A program made the translations under genes and the position numbers. From Aporrectodea caliginosa (taxonomy: Eukaryota > Annelida > Clitellata > Crassiclitellata > Lumbricidae): DNA of 64,000 nt. The notes under the pieces were generated by a model that ran no database searches, had not been told where the DNA came from, and saw nothing but the letters and a program-made list of their open reading frames with translations. Location: positions 885,001-949,000 of the forward strand of contig JACEVL010000514.1 in assembly GCA_020284085.1 (NCBI GenBank), given 5' to 3'. How positions within the stretch are numbered: the stretch's first letter is position 1; every line of letters begins with the position of its first letter. Positions 44,930-57,690 of the stretch are shown one piece after another.

Positions 44930-45270
44930 CCTTAATCCTTAATGCGGGCCTGATAAGAGTATTGTTGCCTTTCAGGAGCAGTTCTTCGATATTGCTGTGG
45001 AGTCGAATGAGGAGAGAGGACGTTTGATATTTCGGAACTGGTGAGTGGTATAGGTGAAGCGAAGGAGAAGGGCGAACCAGGCGAAGCGAAGAAGGGGAGG
45101 CGAACCGGGCGTAAGGAACCAGGCGCAGCGAACCATTCGAGGCAGACGGAGCGAATCAAAGCAAAGGAGGAGAGGAGGTTAAGCAGGCGTAGCGGGGAAG
45201 CGAACCAGGCGAAGTAGAGCGAACCGGATGCGAAGCAAGCCAGGCAAAGGAAGAGGAGAGACTAACCGGG
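44930..45270 (+). repeat. Purine-rich low-complexity tract
   Basis: Irregular repeats of GCGAACCAGGCGAAGCGAA and GAGGAGAGG type. No support for coding on either strand. Confidence 0.6.
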
Positions 45271-45533
45271 GGAAACAAAGCGCAGCGGTACAACAAAGCA
45301 ACACTTACTGAAAACGAAGAGGTGGCCTAATGGTATGATGTGGCCGGTCGCTTCTACGGCCTTCGGCTCCCAATTCTCCGAGTGTTCCACCACTCTTCCC
45401 GCTTCCCTTTCGTCCGGGCATATAACTGAAGCGCAGCTTATCCACATGTCCCACAAAGCGCTTTCCTTTCGTCGATTTTTGAAGCAAATAATTAACTGGC
45501 CCACACGCTCGGATTACCATAAAGGGGTCGCTG

Positions 45534-46507
45534 CTATTTGGGACTGCGGCCCTGAAATCGGCGAGGTATGAGGTACCACACCCGCTCGCCCCTCGAAAAC
45601 ACTACCGGTTTTAGTCTCAAATCGTACCGGTGCTTCCGTCGCTCAGCGGCTCTTTTAAGGGTTTCCGGTACTAGTTTCCATTCGCCTGGATAATTCCCCG
45701 GAATAGGACGCATAGGTCGGCAATATCTCTCGTGGTCCTTCCGGACATTCGAAAATATATCGAAAACCCGAAGGAGCCCTATTTTCTCAAAGACGAGTTG
45801 ATTTAGCGAAAATCCTGTCGCCTCATGGCAGGACGCCCTAAAAGCGGTCATGATATATTGAAAATCCTCATGCCCGTCGTTATAATGGCTATCCACTACT
45901 TTCACTAGCGTCGAAGTAAGCGTTCGGTGAAATCGCTCTATTAAGCCATTACACCTCGGGTGCTACCACGAAGTTCCAACCTTGTCTAGTTCCAAGAGCT
46001 TACACACCTCATGGAAAAGATTTCCATCGAAGTTTCTATACCGATCAGTCAGGATCTGCATTGGCGTCCCATATCCACCGTTTCCACAAACGCTTTCGTT
46101 GCTTCCAAATTAGGTAACGGAAGTGCTTTGGTGAAGTGGTCATCATAGTCAAAATGTACACGTGTACTCGTCGAATCCGGAGGTGGGTACCGTTAATATC
46201 TAAATCCTTCCTCTCCCAAAGCTCACCAGAAGAGACTGACTTCAGTGGTACCTACAGTACCTCGAGGTTGTCCCCATCTGTACTTACCTCAGAGCGAGCA
46301 CAGTCTACAGACACGCTTCACAATTTCTCAACCAGCCCATCCAGTAAGCCCACCGTAGTATTTGATGTCCGCCTGAAGCCTAAATGCCCTCCCGTCATTC
46401 CGGTGTGCGCCAACTTGCGGAAGCTTTCTCACAACATTTTCGGCAAAAGTACTTGTGTATCACGGCATAGAACATCGTTTTTTAGATATAAGGCATCCCT
46501 CAGGTGA
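45534..46507 (-). pseudogene. Ty3/Gypsy integrase remnant (antisense)
   Basis: On the minus strand, from about 46507: LAHTGMTGGHLGFRR (the His half of the HHCC zinc module), a decayed core, then CNGLIERFHRTL (catalytic Glu region) near 45940. An open frame at 45905-45534 carries FMTAFRASCHEATGF-like residues and HRYDLRLKPVVFSRGERVWYL. The order and C-terminal GxRVWYL block are those of Gypsy-type integrases. Several stops and frameshifts are present. No LTRs were found. Described only; not reconstructed. Confidence 0.75.
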
Positions 46508-47414
46508 CTATATTCTTAGCTACCACGCTTTCGCATAGGATTTCCTGTAGAGAAGGCGATCGATCTTTGGGCTCAACCAAGTTCGCACCAAAGCCAGTAC
46601 AGACAGAGTTTCTTATTTGAGGCGATCGATCGATCTCTTTGGTCGATCGTCTAGCAAAGGTCTGGTAGACCGGGAAATTGATCGCGCTCGATGAGTTAGA
46701 CTCCAAGAGGAACCTGGAGCGAGACCATTAGTTTATTTATCTAATTTACATCACTTGTGAAAGTTCAGGCTAGGATCGATAGAACATTGCATCGACAAGC
46801 AGAGGAGTCTTATCAACGGTTAACAAGTGTTGCGTATACTGTATAACAGTTAATGGACAACCATTATAGGCCTATAATAATATGCAGCTATACGAATACG
46901 ACAGGCCTACACAGAATACTCTGTACACAAGATGTCCTGAGGTCGACCACGCATCGATCGCCTACTCAATCCAGCGCAATTGATTTTCAAATCGCCTTCT
47001 ATTTTCAAATGAGAAGCTCGTTGGGGCCCTCGTATCTTGTTTGAAATCCCGATGCATTTGTACTTAGTAGCTATCTGAAGGTTGCCAAAAAGATGCCCGA
47101 ATATATTGAAGAGAAAATAGCTAAGTTCAACAAGACTGTAGCACACCTTTTGATTCTCAAGAATTCTGCAATACGGGTTTGAATTGTATTGCTGAGAGCT
47201 TTTCAGAAGCAATCGTAGGCTTAACCTCTTTCCTCGCCAGTAGGCCCTATGTTCAGTAGCTTTTTATTGGCTAAGATCAGAGTCAATAATAGATGATGGA
47301 CGTCAGTTTCCTCTTTTGCGGTGAATGCTGCGTTTTGAACCAACTCTGCCGCAATGTCTCCTGCAAGAATAAGTGCACTGAAAAATTGGAGTATTTCGAA
47401 CGAGGCATCTCGAC

Positions 47415-47592
47415 TAGGGCTGCGGATTTTAACGATTAATTAATCGATTAATCGTTAAAAACTTTAACTGGTTAATTTCGGCTTGTATACAGTCTAAACA
47501 GTTGTTCACGCTTTATGTAACATGGACCAAATTAATCGAATTTAATCGATTAATCTCGATTAAATTTTGGAGATTAATCAGTACCAGCCCTA
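47415..47592. mobile_element. 178-bp hAT-type MITE
   Basis: Termini are TAGGGCTG and CAGCCCTA. Imperfect 8-bp duplications ATCTCGAC (47407-47414) and ATATTGAC (47593-47600). The interior is rich in ATTAATCGATTAAT self-complementary words. Confidence 0.7.
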
Positions 47593-47872
47593 ATATTGAC
47601 ATTTCCTAATAAGGACAAACGCTTTAAAATTAAATTATCTTGATATATACTGTCACCAACTCTTCTTTCTTAGTGACCTATCTCAAGCACTTTTCCCTAC
47701 CGCTAATATTGTTCGCTCAACGTTTGCTAAACTGTTGTTAGAATGAAATTGACACAGTTATTTTGAATGTTTCTTTAATCAGTGATTGTAGAAACGCTAA
47801 TAGTTTGCTCTTCAATACTTTCTCTGCTTATATATTTACAGCATAAGATATCAGAAGTGAAACACTAATCAT

Positions 47873-48151
47873 TCATTTCATTCATTTCGGATATTTATAT
47901 AGCGCCCCTTCAAGATTTCTACTCAGAGGCGCTCCCGACTACAGCGCGGACACTGAATCGGAGTTTCACGCCGAAGCGCATGAGCAATTGCGAGTGAAGG
48001 ACTTGCCCAGGGTCCCTACGCGGCGGCTTGAGGTGGATTCAAACTCGCAACCCTCCGGCTGCAAGGCACCAAATATACCCCTTTGAGGTGGATTCGAACC
48101 CGCAACCCTCCGGTTGCAAGGCACCGAACATACCTCTACACCACCGCGCCC
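47873..48151 (-). mobile_element. tRNA-derived SINE with LINE-type 3' tail
   Basis: On the minus strand it starts GGGGCGCGGTGGTGTAGAGG (A-box-like) with the B box GGGTTCGAATCC at about 48085-48096. A second B-box-like segment, GAGTTTGAATCC, follows because of an internal duplication of about 55 bp. The 3' part reads GGGAGCGCCTCTGAGTAG...GGGGCGCTATATAAAT and ends in AATGAAATGAATG. Exact 8-bp duplication CACTAATC at 47865-47872 and 48152-48159. The tail matches local CR1/L2-like LINEs, the expected mobilising partner. Confidence 0.88.
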
Positions 48152-48693
48152 CACTAATCGATCCTATACAATGTCATGTAATAAAAACAAGATGGCGATT
48201 GGGTAAATCGTGCCTGTGGACAGAGCCTACAAAATTTCGTTTAAGAATGGTTACCTGTGGTAAATTATTTACTTACTCGCACAAATATCTCGAATGGTTA
48301 GAACACTTCCTCGGAATAAATTTTTTTCTCACTTTTACCGTGTAGTTCTAATCTACATGAATCTGTATTTACAAGCGAGTGCCCCATACATGTGTACGTC
48401 AATTGAGACATACCTTTGGGTAGTCTAACTACTTTGATAACACGCGTCTATTTATTTCAAATAACTCATTTCTGCTACCGTCAACACTTCTCAAACCCAG
48501 CACAATGCTTGCGCTGGTTGAGAAACGACGAATGTATACGCTGAACCAAGTTTCTAAGACACAGAAATAAAACGTAAACAAATCCGGTAAGTTTGATGAG
48601 TTACTCGACTCAATTATACGAGATGACCGGATTATCAACGTCCTTACTGCGCGACTGTTTACTAGTCAGACTCCCTCATCGAAGAACTCTTCA

Positions 48694-51460
48694 ATGAACT
48701 CGCAAAAAGAACTAACTTCGACGGGTAAGCATATGGTCAAAGATGTATATAATAACAAAGAACTCGTGGTGAAGGTTCGAGAGCGCGAGCCCGAGTCGCT
48801 CAACAAGGCTTACAGTTTTTTCATGAAGTTCGAAGGCTGTCAAAATGCCGACCGAGGTGGTCTAGACCGTTTCAATCGCCGTCCCGCTCGAGTCAAGACA
48901 GTCAATGAAACCGAGTCTTCGTTGGACGATGTTCGCAAATTAATTCGAGACGAGTTGGAGCCGCATAAACGCTTTTTCGAGAGGTGCAGAGGATGTGGGA
49001 TTCCTGGCGAACTCAACCATGAATGGACTCATCAACCGAAGCCGCAACCGCAAGAAGTGAGTTCTCAGTGGGGAATGAACGTCGGAGGAGCCAATTACGG
49101 GAACAATAAATGTCAGATGAGCTTTGGAGGAGGATGTTAGTCAATGTATCTCTATAAACGGACTTTCTTTGCCGATCATCAGTAGACCAGAACCGTCGAA
49201 ATGCCATACGGTTGTCGTAGCTCGTGACGTGAAAATTCCCGCCAAGAATGAATTGGACATTGAAGCGTGTCTCATCCTGCCACGTTTGAATGTGACGTGT
49301 GGTCACTGGTCACTGGGCTACCGAACCCCAATTACTTGAGTCAGGAGTAACACCATTTATATTTACGATTACAATCACCAAAAAACTTTGCGGTTATAAT
49401 TAATATATCCTAGACTTAATGTGTTATTATAATTGCCTTTGCCACTGATCCGGATACGCATCTATATAAGATAGAACAGGTGTTGCAGAGGTTGAGTAAA
49501 ATGGGTTTGAAATTCAAACCCAAAAAATGTCATCTACTTCAAAGACAAGTTTTGTTCCTGGGGTAAGTTTATTGTGATTGTGGAGTGAGTACAGATCCCA
49601 CGAAAGTACGAGAGGTTGTCAACTGGCCGTCATCTCGTTCAATCAATGAAGCCCGATCCTTTATAGGATTCTGTTCCTATTACAGACAATGTATTCCTAA
49701 TATTGCACAGGTGGCGCGTTCTACATGTATATATGCACTGACTAAAAAGGAACTGCGCTTTGAATGGTCTGCAGATTGTAAGGAAGCTTTCAGAGAGCTT
49801 ATGATTCGTCTCACCAGTGCACCAATTTTGGCTCTTCAAAGTGACTGCCACCTATATATTCTCGACACCGAAGCCTCCAAGATGCAATCGTTGCAGTGCT
49901 GACGCAAGTGCATGACAGTAACGAACTAGTGGTTTGCTACGGCAGCCGGATGTGTTCGTCATTCGAAAAAAATTATGACGTGACCAAACGAGAGATCCTG
50001 GTGGTCGTCTGCTTCTTGGAAACGTATCGAAAACTCCTGCTGGGTAGACGATTCAGAACTCCAATGGCTGAGAAAGACGCCACATCCCATCGGTCAACAG
50101 GGGCGCTGGCTTACGACTGTCGAAGAATTCTAATTCGACATTCAGGATAGAGCCGGACGTGCGCAATGTCGCGACGGCCTTGTCTCGTCGAGAATATTAG
50201 GCGAGATGACGGCATCGGGAGAGCATAAGAGGAGCTCCTTTCGGAATGGAGCTGGAAAGACATCGACGAAGAACAGAGGGCAGATCCTGACCTAAGGTGG
50301 CTCATCACTAAGAAGACTGATTCGAAGGAGATACCTGACCGAGCATCGATGCAGAGCTAGAACAGCGTGGCTGAAATTTTGGCAACACAATGACCACAGT
50401 TGGTACTTCATAATGGACTGCCAGTGCGCCAGTGAATGTGCGCCAGTGACTGAACACTGAAACAGTGGCGTGAAATGCTTCCAATTGATCGTGCTGCCGG
50501 GAAGACGAGATCGACTTCTCCAGCTAACGCACAAGGGAATGACGGTTGGTGAAATGGGCATGCGTCAGACTATGACTCAGGTGCAGAAGCGAGTCAACTG
50601 GCCAGGCTCACGGGAAGATGTGCGATCCTATCTCCGATGGTGTACTATTTGTGCTCAGTACTGGAGAAGAAAACCTCCCCGACAAGGCCGACTCCAATCA
50701 CTAACGGTGGAGGCGAAACTGGAGTGTATCGGTGTAGATATAGCGGACCTCATCCGCGTTCGAACACGGGTTTCAGTTGCGTACTCACGATAGTCGATCA
50801 TTTCACCCGCTCGGCAGAGGTGTATCCTATCAGGAACCAATAGGCAAGTACGGTGGCAAGGTTCCTAGTGAATCATTTCATCTCCAGATTGGAATGCCCG
50901 AGGCAGATCTTAACCGAAAAGAGCACCTGCTTTCAAGCGGCCTTGTTCCATACACGTCGCCTACAGATGGACAAGCTACGAACCACTCCGATTAGACCTA
51001 GCAATAACGGCACAGTGGAACGATTTCACCGAACCCTCACCACATGGTCGCCAAAGTGGTCTCGAACAACAAACGCGATTAGGACACGTATCTTCCCTAC
51101 GTCCTCGCCGCGTGCCGAGCAAGTGAAAGCGAAAGTACCGGATTTACACACAACCCCTTGTTCTTGGGTCATGAATTGTGCATACCTGTAGATTTAGTGT
51201 CGGGATATAGTCAAGTTTATCCTGAATTTCTTTGTTCTTATAATTATATAGCAGCGCAGATGCAGCGGATGCAGAATGCCTTTGCCACAGCAAGAGAAGT
51301 TTTGCAGCGCCAAATGACAATGCGGCTTTATCGGTGCAACTTACGAGTCAAAGCCAATCTCTTCAATCCAGGGGACCGCGTATGGTATTTTATCCACGCA
51401 AGAGGCTTGGGATCAAGGACAAATAGTCGCGTTGGTCAGGGCCGGATTAACATTTTGTAG
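48694..51460 (+). pseudogene. Ty3/Gypsy-type retroelement remnant, gag to integrase
   Basis: In order: a Gag-like frame 48694-49140 (basic, with a partial zinc-knuckle CRGCGIPGELNH); RT C-terminus near 49440-49570 (LSKMGLKFKPKKCHLL); the RNase H connection from 49585 (GFCSYYRQCIPNIA, KKELRFEWSADCKEAF); RNase H from 49896 (NYDVTKREILVVV); an integrase zinc module near 50530-50660 (HKGMTVGEMGMRQT, RWCTICAQY); the integrase core (LECIGVDIA, VDHFTRSAEVYP); RPSNNGTVERFHRTL near 51000; and a C-terminal FNPGDRVWYF near 51370. Numerous frameshifts and stops; most of protease and RT is lost. LTRs not found. Described only; not reconstructed. Confidence 0.82.
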
Positions 51461-51694
51461 GCCTGGTTCCAAAATTGTATAGTAAGTCCGTAATATTTAT
51501 ATTGTTCAATCAAATTTACCAAAACGACAAGTGTTGACGAAATTTAAATTAAAGAACAGATAGTTATGAATTTAAAACTGCTTACGACGTGCTTTCACAA
51601 TAGAAAAAACAGTGCTTTTTTTCTAGAAAAAAAGGTTCCGGAACTCAACAAATTCAGAACAATCATAGGGTCATATTTTATGCTAATATTTCTG

Positions 51695-51698
<4 letters not shown>

Positions 51699-51781
<83 letters not shown>
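51699..51781 (+). repeat. (AT)n(AG)n microsatellite
   Basis: About 66 bp of TA repeats followed by about 16 bp of GA. Confidence 0.95.
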
Positions 51782-52776
51782 CCATAGGCCCTATCAATAA
51801 ACACTGAAAGCACTTACATTAAATCAAAGTATCTAAATAATTTTATATAATTTTTTAGTAAAAATTTAAATTAAATAAATTATTTTTAATGGCTGAAAAA
51901 AGGTACCGGAACGCCGTTCCGGACCGCTCCGGCTGAAAAAAAGCACTTGAAAAACTGTCAACAATATCCTGAAAATCTATCTGTTATGCAATTTCACACT
52001 CAATGCTCATAAGTGTTAAATTTGTCAGTCTATCTCGTCCGGTTCCCGAAGAAATCTGTCCCTTCAAAGTTACTGTACAGTTTTCGCATCTGCGTCACCC
52101 TCATTCACTCCCTCATTGTTAAAGAAGGAGCCTTTGTAAATAACAAGCTGTAAATAAACATTGCAAATAGAACCGTTTTATATAGGAACTTGATCTTATC
52201 TAAGTAATGTTAGATGAATTCGCGACACAGGCCAGTGCTTAACACTTGGGAGATCAGTTATTTACCTCGTTAACTCGTAGCTTATAATATACGTAGATAT
52301 ATATATATATATATTCATATTTGTAACATAATATATTATTTATATTATATTACATAGTAGTTTTTATACTGATAGGCCTACTCTATTATAGATCAGTTGT
52401 TCTGGAGTGAAAGAATTGAAAAATAGAATTATACACTGTATTGAGCACACGGATTATGTAGAACTGGCTCTAACTACAGAGAACCAATATTAGTAAACGT
52501 TAATGCTACTAGGCCCTTCTAACTGCTTTTTGCCGCTTACTATAAATTGAACTGGTTTGAAACACTTACTCGTAGAAGCCACTTCTGCGATCAGAATCGT
52601 TGCTGGACTCAACTGTCGACTGCAAGGTTTTTACCTGTGCATAGAATATTTTACAGACTGTTGATAGATACAAGGTTGTAATTGGCCAAATAAAATGAGA
52701 CCAATACTCTCCACTCTGCGCTAATATTCTGCCCTGTACTCGAAAGGTACTAATTATCAGAATTTACAGTTTGACG
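51782..52776. other. No gene seen
   Basis: AT-rich DNA without domain-bearing frames. A short TTCCGGAACGCCGTTCCGGA-like inverted segment lies near 51907-51935 (GGTACCGGAACG, CCGTTCCGGACC). Confidence 0.4.
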
Positions 52777-52780
52777 CCGG

Positions 52781-54803
52781 TGTCGCGTGACAGAGTCTCC
52801 CCCCTAAAAGTCTCCCCCGGAGACTCTATTTCGAAACAGATTCTCCCCCGGAGACTCTATTTCGAAACAGATTCTCCCCGGAGACTGTGTTCTGAAACAA
52901 AGTCTCCGGGGGAGAGAATATTTCATCCCCGTCGAAATAAAGTCTCGGGGAGACTTTATTTCAACGCAAGATATGATACACTATAGTTGTTAAAACGATG
53001 AAATCTGAATAAAGACGGTGAAAACTGAATAAAAACGGAGAAAACGTAGCTTTTTCTAAGAAATAAAAAACCGGAAAAACGGAGTGGGCGAAAATAAAAT
53101 AATTTGACTTTCTTACATCTCGTAGGCCTACTGCATTATAAAATTAAAAACCTTGTGTACACAAATTACTTTTAATCGGCAAATAGCACAACTTTATTAG
53201 TAAACACTAAGTAACATTAATCAATAAAAATTATTTTATTTTTATTAGGTTGGTTTAATAAGAAATTGAGCAATTACAAATATTGAACTCTTTTGAAATT
53301 TAAATTATAGATATTATGTCCACATAAGCCCATACTGACATAAACTAGCACAATTAAAAACTAAACTGTGTAAGTAGAAGACGTTTCTCACCTTTTGAAT
53401 ATTCTGCTGGATATTCTTTTTTGGTAATGTGATTAAGCTAAGCTTCACATTTTGCCTTATCCATGAAAATAAATTTGAAATGTTTCACAAAGTAATACTT
53501 ATTAATGCAACTTACAGCAAAATATATACTAACTAATACTGAATCCGTTGAGATCATCTAAGACTATGCAGAAATAAACTTGGGCTACGAATAATTAATG
53601 GTGGTCTGCACCTTAGAGTCGACCAATCAATTTTGTTCAGCTTTTGTCACCTGCGTGAGCAAATTCCATTCCAAGTCGAATAATTCCATGGTTCAACAAA
53701 TGCTCAGCAGTCTTTATCTTAAGCCTCGGCTGGCTTCATGGACAACAATGCTTTTTAATTGATAGTGGCCTATCAAGGCTAGATCTAAATAGGTTTGCTT
53801 TAGCTGCGATAATTATTTAGTGGGTACTGCCTATAATTCTGTGAATGCCTAATCTTCGTCATTGAATACCAGAAAAGCAAGGGCAAGCATATATCCGGAA
53901 ACCAGTAGGCCTACTTCACTTACAATCACTGGTTAGGACTTTCCTGTTCTAGGTAATAACTTGACACCAGCTAACAATAATAAATAACTAGGCCTAATAG
54001 GCTAACCAGATTAATGGATCAATCGTAGGCATTATACATATCAAAAGAATAACAGAAAATCAAGCGCAAGGTCATATCAGTTGATTGATACCAGATGAAG
54101 GGTAAGCCTAATCCGCATAAAGAATCGTATAGAAGCCAGTGCTAGCTCGTATCAGGAAGCCAGTGAGTTGTATAGCTAATAAGCTATCAATATGGCCTGA
54201 TAATCTGACGCTAATAATATTGAACGACCAATATCCAACCATAGAACTTAGAAGAATCAGCGTGAAGCTAATTAGCGTTAGTTGGCATAAAGAATATAGC
54301 ATTAATTAGTGAATGAATAAGAATTACTGATCACAGAATCTTCAGAAGCCAGTGCTAACTAGCACCCGTAAAAGTCTACTTGTAGTGAGAGCCATTTTCT
54401 TAATTATATATGTGTGTGTAATCTCTCCACTGCGTTTTAATGACATAATAAGCGCGCCCGACATTCTAGTGGTGATTTTACATGCCGCATTTGCTACTAT
54501 AAAACATTTATTTAATAATTTTATTGTTTTATATCGTATTTATTTGATGTCCAATTCAACTAATAAACTTGAAAGTCATTTACTTAAGAAAATGTAGACT
54601 ACGTATTAAATCCTATTCAAAATTATATAGAAAAGCCACCGAAAATAGAGGGGGCGATTTTAGTAAGGGGGAGACTTTGTATCGTAGATAGGGGAGATTC
54701 TATTTCAATGGGGGAGACTTTGTACCGATACAGAGTCTCCGGGGGAGACTCTGTTTCAGCCAGGGGGAGACTCTGTTTCGGGGGGAGACTTTATATCGTG
54801 ACA
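52781..54803. mobile_element. Ginger1-type non-autonomous transposon, copy G2 (2023 bp)
   Basis: CCGG flanks at 52777-52780 and 54804-54807. Left end TGTCGCGTGACAGAGTCTCC; right end, in complement, TGTCACGATATAAAGTCTCC. Both ends carry clusters of GGGGGAGACTCTATTTCG-type subterminal repeats (52800-52960 and 54650-54790). The interior is AT-rich with no transposase. It matches G3 over much of its length, for example AAGCTTCACATTTTGCCTTA versus AAGCTTCACATTCAGACGTA. Terminal CCGG specificity is the published Ginger1 signature. Confidence 0.8.
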
Positions 54804-55111
54804 CCGGCTAATCTGATCTGACTTGCCCAAATTACCGCCTTAAGTAAAAATAAAACCTGTCTTGGTGCAGCAAACGCCCAGACACTTAAAATAGGTCTAC
54901 GCGAAGTTTCATTTATGTTGAAAGTAAACTGAACTTTGCGCCCGTAGCAGCATAAACTTATTGTCGAGTAGCAATTAATATGAGTTATCAAGTGGCAAGA
55001 ATATTAGTTCAAGGTGTATTTTAAGGTCAGTTAGCTAGTAGATTTGACTCAACCGTAAGATAGTAGAGCTCCAAGGCAACATCGAATGAGCAGATGGAAT
55101 AGAGATAAGAC

Positions 55112-56640
55112 ATCAATCAATCAATCAATCAATGAATACTTTATTGTTCACCAAACAATTCACAATCAGCAATTAGACAGGCAAGACAATCCAGTGACAA
55201 TGGGAAGACCCAAAGGAACAACAGGTTCCGCTAACAGGGTCGCCCTATTACTAGCAGGCATTACTCAAACATGCTTTACAATTGGTCGTAGTACACAGGT
55301 TAATGTCTTTTTTATTTCCTTTGAAAGTCATAAGCTTGTATGAACACAAATAACACAATTAACAAAAACATACTAAACATAAAGACGCAGTCTGTTTCTG
55401 CCGACGAGATCAGTGCACCAAGCACACAATTCCCTACAATAAACACAATTTGACATTCATGAATAAGACCATAGGTTATCTAATTAAGTTCAGCCATATA
55501 GTACGTCTTTAGATTATGTTTAAACAGATGTAGCGTTGGGATGCGAGTGAGTTCATTTGGCAAGGAATTCCAAAGTACCGGCCCATAGATTCTAATGCTA
55601 TGCTGCCTAATTTTTGTACGCATACTGCACTGATGATACTTTTTAGAAGAACGTGGTCATGAATTTCAGAATTTTTACAGAACCATCGGTTAAAGCTTTC
55701 AGGTATTAAATTCATGTGGCATTTGTACATAAATAGCCCCACTTGCAATTTGTTAATGCGTTCAAATGGCAATATTCCCAGGTTCAGAAATAGGCCTTTG
55801 GTATGTGCTCTAAAAGGTGCATTACACAAGATTCTTATAGCCCGTTTCTGGAGTGTTGACAGGCAAGCTAACCGAGTTCGATAAGTGGATGCCCATATAA
55901 GATTACAATATGAGAGGTAAGGGTGTATTAACGAATAGTACAATTGTACAAAATGTACAAGTATGTATCGCGGCAGGAGATGCCGGACGGGAAATAATGC
56001 CAATGTTTTAGCCACTTTTGTCGAAATGTTGGTTATATGGTCTTTCCAGGATAAGAGTTCATCTATGTGGATTCCCAAAAATTTAACCGAGGCCACTCTA
56101 TTTATACATTGCTTATCCATATCTATAGTAATTTTATCGTCGTAATTGGGAGCTATTATTTTCTTCGAGCAGAAGAGGATGTAGTTAGTTTTCTCAAGGT
56201 TTAAGGATAGCTTATTCGCTTTAAACCAATCACCCACCTTCACCAATTCAGTGTTTAACTTATTGACTAGTTCAACTAAAGAGCTGTCGGACATGAACAC
56301 ATTAGTATCATCAGCAAACATAATGAACCAGAGTAATGGTGAAGCGTTCGCAATGTCATTAACATATATCAGAAATAGCAACGGGCCTAATATGGATCCC
56401 TGAGGGACGCCACATTTAATCTCTAGCATGTGTGAAATCTGACCATTGTATGCGACGCATTGCCTTCTGCCCCTTAGATAGTCTCTAATCCAATCTAGAC
56501 ATATACCCCTTATGCCGTAGTTCTCCAGTTTTTTAATTAAAATTTCATGATTCACTGTGTCAAACGCTTTCGATAAGTCGAAAAAGACACCTATGGAGAA
56601 ATAATTACTGTCTCTAGCCTCAGCGATCTTGTCATACATT
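55112..56640 (-). mobile_element. 5'-truncated Jockey/CR1-like LINE with (ATTG)n tail
   Basis: Antisense. The 3' tail is the complement of (AATC)n at 55112-55132. The 5' truncation falls at about 56640, exactly where the RT reading frame begins. A different family from the GGCGCTATATAAAT-tailed LINEs. Confidence 0.82.
55509..56639 (-). pseudogene. LINE reverse transcriptase, 5' truncated, frameshift near end
   Basis: The 376-codon frame begins within RT: VFFDLSKAFDTVNHEIL (motif A Asp), IRDYLRGRRQCVAYNG, KCGVPQGSILGPLLFLIY, the catalytic FIMFADDTNVFM, ANKLSLNLEKTNYILF and VKFLGIHIDELLSWKDHI. C-terminal landmarks follow (LYYSLIHPYLSYCNLIWAS, LQKRAIRILCNAPF). Near 55640 a frameshift moves the terminal IYGPVLWNSLPNEL block into another frame, which extends to about 55500. 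The first ATG is simply the first Met left after truncation. Catalytic residues are intact, but the endonuclease is missing. Confidence 0.9.
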
Positions 56641-56732
56641 CAGCAGGTTATGCATAACATCATGGTTGAACTTGTGGCAGTATCTGTAAGAACTGTATTA
56701 TAACACTGCATTTATTCAGAGCATCTATAATA

Positions 56733-57155
56733 GAGCTTCTTCAGTATATTACTTAGAGACGCTCACAGGCCTATCTCGTCGGAAAAGACGTTTCCTAATG
56801 TTTATAGAAGGTGTATAATGAAGAATATCTAGCTAAGACAACGCGCAGCTCTAAAAGGATGCTTTTCGAGATAGACGGCTTAACGACCAAAAAAGTGCGA
56901 CGCTTCATTGTCGAGGTGGGTGAAACAAACAAAAACAGTCCACTCCAAGGAGTGGAACGAAGATTTCTCCAGACGGCCAAACCTGAAATGGGGCAGCAGT
57001 GCTCGCGTAAATAGCGAGTAGCATTCCTCAACTGGTATCGCCAAACCTAGATCAAAATCTTAAATTGAGCGCACTGGGAAATCACTTAACACTAAACTTG
57101 TGATAACTTCAATAGATTAGTAGGCATACGAATAAGTAATATACTGAAGAAGCTC
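56733..57155. mobile_element. 423-bp mariner-type MITE candidate
   Basis: 23-bp perfect terminal inverted repeats (GAGCTTCTTCAGTATATTACTTA and its complement at 57133-57155), each flanked by TA, the Tc1/mariner target dinucleotide. A 67-codon plus-strand frame (56811-57014) inside shows no known domain. Confidence 0.6.
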
Positions 57156-57163
57156 TAGATGCA

Positions 57164-57540
57164 TACGATCAATCAATCAATCAGTCAAAATGTTTATTTG
57201 CAACTAATAAAACAGAATAATCAGGTAGACATATTGCAAATTGGCTACAAAAAGGAAGCCCTAAAGCGATAAAAAAATCCCGCTAACTTGGGATACAAAA
57301 TAACTGATTAAGTTAGATGATTAATGGTGGCCTTAAAAGAAAGATTATCATTGCAAACATACTTGCAGTAGTCAGGGGGGAAAAGCAAGAAAAAGCAAGA
57401 AAAGAAACGAAGTGAAACGAAAACAGGAAAACAAGGAAAGCGAAACTGAAACAGTTACTCAACACTGTTGAGTTAATATACAATTTGAAACGAAAATACT
57501 TAACTACTAAGTAGAGATTAGATACTACCATGCCCAAACG
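57164..57540 (-). mobile_element. Possible LINE/SINE 3' remnant with (GATT)n tail
   Basis: CAATCAATCAATCAGTCAAAATGTTTATTTGC resembles the tail start of the LINE at 55112, but no coding landmark follows. Confidence 0.3.
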
Positions 57541-57590
57541 GTCGAAAGGTCAGACAAAAGGTCGAAAGGTCGTTTATATAGTGCATTCTA

Positions 57591-57690
57591 TAAGGTAGGT
57601 GCTTAACTTGTTTTGATTAAACAGATGCTGGGGGATAAACGTATTTCCACCAGCATCTGGTTATTCAAAAACAAATTAAGCACCTACCTT
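57591..57690. repeat. ~100-bp imperfect hairpin
   Basis: Arms AAGGTAGGTGCTTAACTTGT...AACAGATGCTGG and the near-complement CCAGCATCTGGTTATT...TTAAGCACCTACCTT pair over about 40 bp with a loop of about 17 bp. Could be a hairpin MITE or a transcribed hairpin. Confidence 0.7.

Noticed and set aside
45335..46507. Plus-strand open frames 45335-45571 and 46136-46507
   Set aside because: Shadows of the antisense Gypsy integrase remnant.
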